Below, piece after piece: positions 27,008 to 34,041 of a stretch of DNA of 58,454 nt (positions within the stretch are counted from its first letter, which is position 1; each line of letters begins with the position of its first letter). The stretch is from Paludibacteraceae bacterium (GTDB lineage Bacteria; Bacteroidota; Bacteroidia; Bacteroidales; Paludibacteraceae), in assembly GCA_017962085.1 (NCBI GenBank), contig JAGCWA010000007.1, forward strand, positions 1-58,454, read 5' to 3'. The position numbers and the translations under genes are program-made. The notes beneath the pieces were generated by a model that saw only the letters and a list, made by a program, of their open reading frames with translations, was not told where the DNA came from and searched no databases.

Positions 27008-29303
27008 TAGGATGATTGGTTGCATTTTCGCGGTGTTGCTGACCCTTTCGGCCTGCCGCTCCACGAAGTATGTCCCGGAGGGAGAATACCTGCTCAGGGA
27101 CGTGGAGATCGAGTCGATCGACGGGAAGGTCTATCCCGGACAATTCGAGAACCTCCTGCGCCAGAAACCCGCCTCCCGCTTCGGACTGCACATCTACTCC
27201 CTCTCCGGTAGGGACTCCACGAAATGGATGAACAGACTCCTGCGGAAGGTCGGTAGCGCACCGGTCATCTACTCGGAAGAGTTGACGCTCAAGACGGAGA
27301 CCCAAATGCGCAAGGAGTTGAACAACTTAGGCTACCTGAACGCGCAGGTCGGACATTGTTTGGCTAAAAAGGGGAAGAAGGCCTATCTCTCCTATTGTCT
27401 GAAAGAAAACACCCAATATACCATCCGCAACTCGGAGAACGCTATCGACTCTTCCGAGCTGAAGAATATCGTGGATTTTAAGATCGTGCACCGCTGGCTG
27501 GAGTTCGCCAAGGACGAGCCTTTCGTCGCCGCCAAGCTGGACGAGTCGACCGCAGGCATCATCTCCCACGTCCGCAACCAAGGCTATTATAACATCAGCA
27601 AGGACAACCTCTACTTCCTGGTGGACACGACAATAGGCAACCATCAGGTGGATGTCGCCCTGAAATACCGCCCTACGAAAGCCATCGACTCGCTGACGGG
27701 CGTGGACCCATCCTTGGTGCGTTACCGTGTCAGGAATGTCATCGTCAACAACTCCTACAGCAGAGGTGTCGATACGATTGACTATAAACGAATTAAGGTG
27801 GTTCGTGGCGAGGAGACGTTCATTCGCCCTTCCATCCTCTACTACAACAACTTCATCCGTTCGGGGCGTTATTACAGTGACCTATTGCTGGAGAAGACCC
27901 ACTCCTCGCTCAATTCGCTGAGCGCGGTGGAGCAGGTGAACATTCGCTTCACCCCTGTGCCGGGCGACAGTGCCCTGCTGGACGCGCACGTCAACCTCTC
28001 CCCCGCCAATATCTACTACTTCCAGTTCGGTATCGACGGCACGAACAATGCGGGCGACTTAGGTGTGGCGAGCTACATCTCCTTCTCCAACAAGAACATC
28101 TTCAAGGGCTCCGAGACCTTCCGCATCAAGCTGAATGGCGCCTACGAGCATATCAGTAGCCGTGAGGAGGGTGTCCAACTGCTCTCGAACAACTTCTACG
28201 AGTATGGTGTGGAGGCCTCCATCTCCTACCCGCGCATCATCTTCGGACTCTTGCCGGAGAAGTACAGGAAGCAGGTGGGTTCCTCGACCAACTTCTCCGC
28301 CAGCATCAATTGGCAGAACCGTCCGGAGTATAACCGACGTTTCGTGGGCCTCGACTGGGGATACGGTTGGAAGAGCCACCGCCAACGCATGTCGCACACG
28401 TTCGACCTCTACAACATCAACTATGTCATCACAAGGGATATGTCCGACTGGTTCGCGGCCTACCTGGAGCGTGGAAAGAACGCCCTGCTGAAGGAGAGCT
28501 ACATGGACCAGTTCATCACCCGCTCCTCCTACTCGTTCTCCTATTCGAGCCACCGCAAGGGAAGCACTTCCGGCAACGGCTATACGTTGCGCGGGGGAAT
28601 CGACATGGCAGGCACACTGCCTTTCGCGGTCTGTGCGCTGGCAGGTGTGGACAAGAAGCCTGTCGAGGGCGCCGACGAGGGGAGCAAGGGCAAGTACATG
28701 ATTTTCGGCACACCTTTCGCCCAATACGTGAAGACCACCTTCGACGTCTCCAAGGTCTTCCTGACCAAGCGAAACAACCAGGTGGTGCTGCACGCTGATT
28801 TCGGATTCGCCTGCCCATACCTCAACTCCGACATCCTACCATACGAGCAACGCTTCTTCGCAGGCGGCGCGAACACCGTCAGGGGATGGAGCACCCGTAC
28901 CTTAGGCCCAGGCCGTTACCATTCGGACGTCAACTCAGACTTCCTCCAGCGGACGGGCGACGTGAAGCTGGTCTTCAACGTGGAACATAGGCTCAAGCTC
29001 TCCTCCTTCCTGGAGTTCGCCTCCTTCCTTGACGCCGGCAATGTCTGGACCGTCATGGCCTACAAGAACCAGCCTAACGGGCAATTCAACATCGCGGATT
29101 TCTACAAAGAATTCGGTCTTTCATGGGGTATGGGTATCCGCCCGAACCTCAGCTTCCTCGTCCTACGCTTCGATGCGGGTATGCAGTTGTATAACCCTGA
29201 GAACCCTTCGGAAGAGAATGCGGGAAAGAGCAAATGGGTGGTCACGCACCCTAGGTTCAAGGATAATTTCGCCCTACACTTTGCGGTGGGATACCCGTTC
29301 TAG
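26997..29303 (+). CDS. tamL: TamL: lipidated TamA/BamA-family outer-membrane protein
   Basis: Omp85-family protein of 768 residues, partner of TamB. The start at ATG 26997 gives the lipobox LLTLSAC at about residues 16-22 and overlaps the end of tamB. Lipidated TamA is the form typical of Bacteroidetes. POTRA-like segments span about 25-340 (GYLNAQVG, RNQGYYNISKDNLYF). The C-terminal barrel carries ASYISFSNKNIFKGSETFRI, then RFFAGGANTVRGWSTRTLGP, the Omp85 RGF/RGW-type lid motif, and ends in a strand with terminal aromatic (LHFAVGYPF). With TamB it should form an envelope-spanning complex for inserting or supplying outer-membrane components. Confidence 0.88.
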   Translation: MVNSRMIGCIFAVLLTLSACRSTKYVPEGEYLLRDVEIESIDGKVYPGQFENLLRQKPASRFGLHIYSLSGRDSTKWMNRLLRKVGSAPVIYSEELTLKTETQMRKELNNLGYLNAQVGHCLAKKGKKAYLSYCLKENTQYTIRNSENAIDSSELKNIVDFKIVHRWLEFAKDEPFVAAKLDESTAGIISHVRNQGYYNISKDNLYFLVDTTIGNHQVDVALKYRPTKAIDSLTGVDPSLVRYRVRNVIVNNSYSRGVDTIDYKRIKVVRGEETFIRPSILYYNNFIRSGRYYSDLLLEKTHSSLNSLSAVEQVNIRFTPVPGDSALLDAHVNLSPANIYYFQFGIDGTNNAGDLGVASYISFSNKNIFKGSETFRIKLNGAYEHISSREEGVQLLSNNFYEYGVEASISYPRIIFGLLPEKYRKQVGSSTNFSASINWQNRPEYNRRFVGLDWGYGWKSHRQRMSHTFDLYNINYVITRDMSDWFAAYLERGKNALLKESYMDQFITRSSYSFSYSSHRKGSTSGNGYTLRGGIDMAGTLPFAVCALAGVDKKPVEGADEGSKGKYMIFGTPFAQYVKTTFDVSKVFLTKRNNQVVLHADFGFACPYLNSDILPYEQRFFAGGANTVRGWSTRTLGPGRYHSDVNSDFLQRTGDVKLVFNVEHRLKLSSFLEFASFLDAGNVWTVMAYKNQPNGQFNIADFYKEFGLSWGMGIRPNLSFLVLRFDAGMQLYNPENPSEENAGKSKWVVTHPRFKDNFALHFAVGYPF

Positions 29304-29325
29304 GGAATTATGAATTAAGAATTTT

Positions 29326-29351
29326 GAAACGTCAGTTCGACGTAGTCAATT
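29326..29351 (+). repeat. 26-bp dispersed element downstream of tamL
   Basis: Copy of the element that begins GAAACG and ends GTAGTCAATT. It lies 22 bp after the tamL stop, in the same orientation, preceded by the usual leader aattaagaatttt. Other copies are at 14482, 30538, 32530, 32558, 33988 (minus), 35524, 35892, 50027, 50147, 50215 and 58134. Confidence 0.8.
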
Positions 29352-29356
29352 TATCA

Positions 29357-29388
29357 TTTTTGTTTTTCCCCTCCCTTCATTATCTTTG
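29357..29388 (+). promoter_or_regulatory. Bacteroidales-type promoter for the 29414 gene
   Basis: TATCTTTG at 29381-29388 fits the -7 consensus and TTTTTG at 29357-29362 is a well-placed -33 box. The start of transcription would be near 29393, about 20 bases before the ATG. The promoter begins a few bases after the 26-bp element. Confidence 0.65.
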
Positions 29389-29413
29389 CAAAGATTCATA
29401 GATCTAAATACTT

Positions 29414-30532
29414 ATGTTAAAGAGAAACACACTCCTTTTGATGCTGATGTTGTTGACGATGCTTTGCACCTTCTGCACCCAACAGCAGCCCCCTATCGCT
29501 AACTATCTCACTTTCACGGCGGAGGCGGATAGCTCCTCGTTCGGAATCAGAGGCGACAATCCTAATGTTCAATACTCATTGGACAATGGAAAGAGCTGGA
29601 TGACTCTCGACGCTAACACGGTAGTCACATTGGCAAAGAAAGGGGACGTCGCTCTGCTGAAAGGGAATAATCCCAATGGGTTCCATCGCAAGTTCTTTAT
29701 GACAGGTGCCATCGCCGCCAGCGGAAGCGTGATGAGCCTGATCGACGGGATAGGGGCATGCCTGGAGATTCCTAGCGACTGTTGTTTCAAAGGTTTGTTC
29801 TTGAATTGTTCCAGCCTCACACATGCGCCCGAACTCCCTGCCACTAAGTTGAAGGAGAGATGTTATGACTGCATGTTTTTTCGTTGTGTTAATTTGATAC
29901 AAGCGCCAGAACTGCCCGCCACGGAACTGGAAAGGAACTGTTATGCGTGTATGTTTTTCCGTTGCGAGAGTCTTACGAAGGCGCCTGAACTGCCCGCTAC
30001 AGAATTGGCTGACAGGTGCTATTTGGGGATGTTCGATGGTTGCGTCAGCCTCACCCAAGCCCCCGAACTCCCTGCCACTCGATTGGCTGAGGAGTGTTAT
30101 CTGGCAATGTTTGCCAGATGCAAGAGTCTCACCCAAGCTCCCGCGCTTCCTGCCACAACGTTAGCTAGCGATCCTTTTGAACCTCTCCATCAGAAATTAT
30201 TCCTCTATAAGAGGAGAGAATATGGTTGTTACACTGAAATGTTCGAGGATTGTACTAGCTTGACCCAAGCCCCTGAACTCCCCGCCACAGCCTTGAAGTC
30301 ATGGTGCTATACGAGGATGTTCGCAGGGTGTACCAACCTATCTTCCGTCAAGGTGAACTTTACCGATTGGGGGAAACAACATGGAAGATACCGTAATCTC
30401 TGGGATACGGATGGTTGGCTCTCCTCCGTTGCCGACTCTGGCACATTCTCTTGCCCCAAGGCTCTTCCTATTGAGTTCGGGGAGAATAGAATACCGCAAG
30501 GATGGAAAATAATTAAGAATTTTGAATTTTGA
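29414..30532 (+). CDS. BspA/DUF285-like repeat lipoprotein, no sorting tail (372 aa)
   Basis: The N-terminus (MLKRNTLLLMLMLLTMLCTF, then CTQQQPP) looks like a lipoprotein signal with a lipobox ending in CTFC, unlike the plain signals of most relatives. One YLTFTAEADSSSFGI module carries about six 26-residue repeats and ends VADSGTFSCP, IPQGWKIIKNFEF. The T9SS-type tail present in four paralogues is absent: the frame stops in the AT-rich leader of a 26-bp element that starts six bases later. The last residues (NFEF) are encoded by that leader. One repeat is interrupted by about 18 extra residues (SDPFEPLHQKLFLYKRREY) encoding a perfect TCCTCT-ATA-AGAGGA palindrome at 30201-30215. Confidence 0.85.
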   Translation: MLKRNTLLLMLMLLTMLCTFCTQQQPPIANYLTFTAEADSSSFGIRGDNPNVQYSLDNGKSWMTLDANTVVTLAKKGDVALLKGNNPNGFHRKFFMTGAIAASGSVMSLIDGIGACLEIPSDCCFKGLFLNCSSLTHAPELPATKLKERCYDCMFFRCVNLIQAPELPATELERNCYACMFFRCESLTKAPELPATELADRCYLGMFDGCVSLTQAPELPATRLAEECYLAMFARCKSLTQAPALPATTLASDPFEPLHQKLFLYKRREYGCYTEMFEDCTSLTQAPELPATALKSWCYTRMFAGCTNLSSVKVNFTDWGKQHGRYRNLWDTDGWLSSVADSGTFSCPKALPIEFGENRIPQGWKIIKNFEF

Positions 30533-30813
30533 ATTTTGAAACGTCAGTTCGACGTAGTCAATTTTTTTTGGGGGGGGGACGTGCAATTCTACACGATGCG
30601 CATATCCCTAGCCCCAGCGGGGCGACATCCCCCAGGCAGGGGTGTAAACCCCTGATGACGAACGGGTTCGGGACACGGAGCCCTGAAAGGGCGAAACATA
30701 TCTAGCCTAGGGCAACACCCTAGGGGAATATGTTGGTCGTAAATTGTAAATTGTAAATCGTAAATCGTTAAATTGTAAATCTCTCGGAGGCTTTGTCGGA
30801 TGCCTGCATAACC
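30533..30813. repeat. repeat block: 26-bp element, hairpin chain, AT-rich string
   Basis: No gene. The 26-bp element is at 30538-30563, followed by a G-run. The hairpin-chain module is at about 30590-30740: AGCCCC-AGC-GGGGCG, CAGGGGTGTAAACCCCTG, GCCCT-GAA-AGGGC (30680-30692) and CCTAGGGC-AAC-ACCCTAGG (about 30715). An AT-rich gtaaattgtaaatcg string fills about 30728-30785. A close copy of the module lies at about 50275-50405. Confidence 0.8.
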
Positions 30814-31578
30814 CTACATCTCCTCCTCATCCTCTTCGAATTTATCGGATGATACCCTGATGAGTTTCGAGCCAACGGGACGCTCTAGATAATCCTCGAC
30901 AACCGGGTCTGCGGAGACGACGGGGAAAATGGTGGAGATGATAAAATTGTTCGGGTCGGAAACGTATTCCTCGTCTTCCTCTCCTCCGTAAAAGGCCCAT
31001 CCGCTATCCTCTTCGGCATGGGGTTCTTCCCGCACCATATATCCTACCTGACACCCTTCGTCGACGATCATTCTCGACACGCAGGCCTTCTGGGTCAACA
31101 GCTCCCTACGCTTTATCATGGCTTCATGGTTCTTCCTCTCTTCGAGGAATGCGGCGACCTCTTCCGCCTTCGGTTCACTATCCGTATCGATTTCTTCGAT
31201 AGATACGTCAAAAAGATCCTTGTCGTCCGCATTGCGCTTTAACAAAACAGCTAGTCGTAGCAGGTCCGCCTCCGTGGCGCTCAGGGGTATTTCCGCCTGA
31301 TGGGCCATCTCTTTGCCGTGTGCCCCGTAAAGGTTGAGGGCGACCACACCTCCCTTGTAAACGTTCGCTTTGGCGGCCCCGAGGTTCTCCTTGTCGTCGT
31401 AAAAGGCCATGAAGGACGAAAGCCTGTCGTTGACGTGCCAGTCGAATGAGGTTCCATTCTGTCCGTTCATATAGTAGAGCAATCCGTTTCCTTCGAGTTC
31501 ATTGACCGAAACGTCCGTTAGGTGTTCTTTTATGCTTTCCGCAATGATCCTTTTTATGTTTTCTAATGTTCTATCCAT
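30814..31578 (-). CDS. DUF2185 (Imm33-like) domain protein
   Basis: A 254-residue cytoplasmic protein. The C-terminal roughly 90 residues match DUF2185, a domain also named immunity protein 33: ACVSRMIVDEGCQVGYMVRE, then SGWAFYGGEEDEEYVSDPNN. The N-terminal 150 residues (LLYYMNGQNGTSFDWHVNDR, AFYDDKENLGAAKANVYKGG) form a separate domain that I do not recognise. The C-terminus is acidic (KFEEDEEEM). DUF2185 occurs both in polymorphic-toxin immunity proteins and in housekeeping-like contexts; no toxin gene is visible next to it, so an immunity role is not shown. It lies 21 bp after the EamA gene on the same strand. Confidence 0.7.
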   Translation of the reverse strand: MDRTLENIKRIIAESIKEHLTDVSVNELEGNGLLYYMNGQNGTSFDWHVNDRLSSFMAFYDDKENLGAAKANVYKGGVVALNLYGAHGKEMAHQAEIPLSATEADLLRLAVLLKRNADDKDLFDVSIEEIDTDSEPKAEEVAAFLEERKNHEAMIKRRELLTQKACVSRMIVDEGCQVGYMVREEPHAEEDSGWAFYGGEEDEEYVSDPNNFIISTIFPVVSADPVVEDYLERPVGSKLIRVSSDKFEEDEEEM

Positions 31579-31599
31579 ATTCTTCCGTGTAAAATATCA

Positions 31600-32502
31600 T
31601 CACCGCAACGCCCCGATCGTCAGCAGACAAACACCGCAGAGGATACCGCAGAGCAGTATTCCCTTCAGCTTCAGGTTCTTCTCCTTCAGCATGATCGCGC
31701 CATAGAGGAACGGGACGACCGCCCCCGAACGACGGATGGTGGAGACGATGGAGATGAGCGCATTGTCCGATGAGAGCGCCCAGAAGTATACGTAATCAGC
31801 CAAGATCAGGAAGACGGAGATGCCCACGATGCTCCATCGCCACTCGAACGGTGTGGTGTGCTTCCTCCGCGGATACCACAGGGCGAAAAGGATGATGAGC
31901 ATCAGCAGCGCTTGGTACATTGTGCTGAAAACCTGCACGCCTACACGGTCGAAGGAGCGCATCAGGTGCTTGTCGTACAATCCGCTCGCGGCGCCTAAGA
32001 GCGTGGCGAGGATGATGAGCCATATCCACTTGTTGCGTTTCCATGAGATACCCTCCTTAAGCCCCGCCAGCGAGAAGAGGTAGAAGGATACGATGGTGAC
32101 GATGATGCCGGTCGCCTGCAGGGGAGTCAGCCGCTCCGCGAAGATGATGAAGGCGCCTATAACCGTCCAGACGGGTTGTGTCGCGCGGATGGGCGAGAAG
32201 ATGGTGATCGGCACGTTTTTCATGCCGAAATAGGCTGATATCCAAGAGCCTAGGACGATGGCCGATTTCAGGAAGATGCAAAGGTGGGCGTGGAGATCCA
32301 TCTCGGGCACGTAGAACCACGTGCCGGACACCTGCTCGGGCGCCACTTTCGAGGCGAGCAGGAAAAAGGAGAAGAATACTGCCGAGATGAATATGGAGGA
32401 GGCCAATACGGGAATCACCGCGTTCTCCTTCAGGGAACGTTTCTTGAAGACATCATAGATGCCTAACAAGATGGCTGATAATAGTGCTAAAAAGACCCAC
32501 AC
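31600..32502 (-). CDS. EamA/DMT-superfamily transporter
   Basis: A 300-residue integral inner-membrane protein with about ten hydrophobic segments arranged as two EamA halves. The first segment is WVFLALLSAILLGIYDVFKK, an EamA-type opening, and the second half begins at about residue 155 (WIWLIILATLLGAASGLYDK). The drug/metabolite transporter superfamily moves small metabolites, but the substrate cannot be read from sequence. Length is normal. It probably shares a transcript with the DUF2185 gene 21 bp downstream. Its start lies 28 bp from a tandem pair of 26-bp elements. Confidence 0.8.
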   Translation of the reverse strand: MWVFLALLSAILLGIYDVFKKRSLKENAVIPVLASSIFISAVFFSFFLLASKVAPEQVSGTWFYVPEMDLHAHLCIFLKSAIVLGSWISAYFGMKNVPITIFSPIRATQPVWTVIGAFIIFAERLTPLQATGIIVTIVSFYLFSLAGLKEGISWKRNKWIWLIILATLLGAASGLYDKHLMRSFDRVGVQVFSTMYQALLMLIILFALWYPRRKHTTPFEWRWSIVGISVFLILADYVYFWALSSDNALISIVSTIRRSGAVVPFLYGAIMLKEKNLKLKGILLCGILCGVCLLTIGALR

Positions 32503-32529
32503 TGTAGAGAATTATGAATTTTGAATTTT

Positions 32530-32583
32530 GAAACGTTAGTTCGACGAAGTCAATTATGAAACGTTAGTTCGACGTAGTCAATT
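32530..32583 (+). repeat. tandem pair of 26-bp dispersed elements
   Basis: Two plus-oriented copies at 32530-32555 (gacgaagtc variant) and 32558-32583 (gacgtagtc form) fill the gap between two minus-strand genes. They are the only directly tandem copies in the window. Confidence 0.8.
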
Positions 32584-32593
32584 ATCACAGGGA

Positions 32594-33205
32594 TTAGAGG
32601 ATGAGTTCGCCTTTGCCTTGACGGACGATGACAGGTTCGTCGCCGGTGCAGTCCACCACGGTGGAGGGATCCAAGGTGCCGAAACCGCCATTGATCACCA
32701 CGTCCGCTATGTTCTCATACCGTTCGTGGATCAGTTCGGGGTCGGTGAAGTACTCCAGTATCTCGTCGTCATCGTCGCGCACGGAGGTGGAGAGGATCGG
32801 GTTGCCCAAGCCCCTGACCAGTTCGCGGATGATGTTATTATCCGGCACCCTGATACCCACGGTCTTCTTGTTGCGGAAGAGTTTCGGCAGGTTGCTGTTC
32901 CCGTTCAGGATGAAGGTGAAAGGACCGGGGAGGTTCTTCTTCATCAGTTTGAAGGTGTTATTGTCCACCTTCGCGTATTCGCTGATGTTGCTCAGGTCGT
33001 AGCAGATGAAGGAGAGGTTCGCCTTGCGGGGGTCGATGTTCTTGTACCGGCAAATCTTCTCCACGGCTCTGGTGTTGAAGATGTCGCATCCCAAGCCATA
33101 GATGGTATCCGTCGGGTAGACGATGAGTCCGCCGTCACGCAGGAACTGCACCACCTTCTCGATTTCACGTTCGTTCGGGTTTTCAGGATAAATTCTAATT
33201 AACAT
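32594..33205 (-). CDS. YrdC/Sua5/YciO-family protein, probable threonylcarbamoyl-AMP synthase
   Basis: A 203-residue YrdC-domain protein. The family makes threonylcarbamoyl-AMP from threonine, bicarbonate and ATP for the t6A37 modification of ANN-decoding tRNAs. Motifs are GGLIVYPTDTIYGLGCDIFN at the N-terminus, a KNIDPRKANLSFI substrate loop, LPGPFTFILNGN, TVGIRVPDN, and an STSVRDDD end region followed by DVVINGG and PSTVVDCTG. The length and SFICYDLSNISEYA words resemble the YciO-like branch, for which t6A activity is less certain, so no symbol is given. It is 37 bp after the thioesterase gene on the same strand. Confidence 0.8.
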   Translation of the reverse strand: MLIRIYPENPNEREIEKVVQFLRDGGLIVYPTDTIYGLGCDIFNTRAVEKICRYKNIDPRKANLSFICYDLSNISEYAKVDNNTFKLMKKNLPGPFTFILNGNSNLPKLFRNKKTVGIRVPDNNIIRELVRGLGNPILSTSVRDDDDEILEYFTDPELIHERYENIADVVINGGFGTLDPSTVVDCTGDEPVIVRQGKGELIL

Positions 33206-33242
33206 CGTATCAGTTCTTTACTTCAATATTCAATTCGCGTCA

Positions 33243-33647
33243 TTAAGCCAAACAACCATACGGGTCGTGGTAAGATATCCGTTGGGGACGGCCCTTTTCG
33301 TCCAGTTGCACGAAGGTATATACTCCGGTCAGGATGACGCGCCGGTTCTCCCCGTCGGGGTCTGCGGTGGCGGTCAGCGCCAGCACCATCTTCACAGGTC
33401 CGAGGTCCAGCGGTTTCGCCACGACCTCGATGGTCTCACCCAGATAGGCAGGCTTATGGAAACGGATCTTATCCGCTGCCGCTGTGCACATGGTATGGTG
33501 TGTCAACTCAACGGAGAGTTCATGCCCCACCTTGTCCATCCAAGCCATCACCTCGCCGCCGAACAGCGTTTTGTTGATGTTCAAGTCGGATTCGTCCACC
33601 ACGTAGCGGCGCACCCTTTCTCGCTTCATTAAATCCTCGGTTACCAT
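33243..33647 (-). CDS. acyl-CoA thioesterase, hotdog fold
   Basis: A 134-residue single hotdog-domain protein of the YciA/acyl-CoA hydrolase type, which cleaves acyl-CoA to CoA and free acid in the cytoplasm. Key words are the conserved LNINKTLFGGEVMAWMDKVG with its catalytic acidic residue, then HTMCTAAADKIRFHKPAYLG. An ATG at 33629 six codons inside is an alternative start (MKRERVRRYVV). It leads a probable two-gene unit with the YrdC-family gene. Confidence 0.82.
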   Translation of the reverse strand: MVTEDLMKRERVRRYVVDESDLNINKTLFGGEVMAWMDKVGHELSVELTHHTMCTAAADKIRFHKPAYLGETIEVVAKPLDLGPVKMVLALTATADPDGENRRVILTGVYTFVQLDEKGRPQRISYHDPYGCLA

Positions 33648-34041
33648 ACCTGCTCTTTTTTCGGGCGCAAAATTACAAAAAAATTAAGAATTAAGAGTGA
33701 AGAGTGAAAAATTGAGGTGGGGCGAGGGAATTTACTATTTGACGATTTACGATTTGTGGAGTTCGTGTATATTTACGATTTATGATTGGCGCATGAACCC
33801 CGGAAGGGGTGATACGATTGGAGATTTACAATTTTGTGATTTACAATTTGTGGGGATACGCACATCCCAACCGACTCATAATTCTTAATTATCCACAACC
33901 CAGGGCATTGCCCATGGGCTATATATGTTTCGCCCCTTCAGGGCTCGGGTATGTGCAGTGCGTAGAATTGCACGTCCCCCCAAAAGAAATTGACTACGTC
34001 GAACTGACGTTTCAAAATTCAAAATTCAAAATTCTTAATTC
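33648..34041. repeat. intergenic repeat mosaic with a minus-oriented 26-bp element
   Basis: No gene. AT-rich ttacgattt strings fill about 33728-33860. A hairpin ACCCC-GGAA-GGGGT occurs near 33796. A reversed hairpin-chain piece (CCCAGGGC-ATT-GCCC, gccccttcagggc) runs at about 33897-33950. The 26-bp element is at 33988-34013 in minus orientation, the same orientation as the BspA-like gene whose stop lies just beyond it at 34042. Confidence 0.75.

Noticed and set aside
30538-30563. The 26-bp element as a conserved hairpin (ACGTC-AGTTC-GACGT)
   Set aside because: The five-base stem is broken in several copies (35524, 35892, 50147) without compensating changes, so structure does not look selected.
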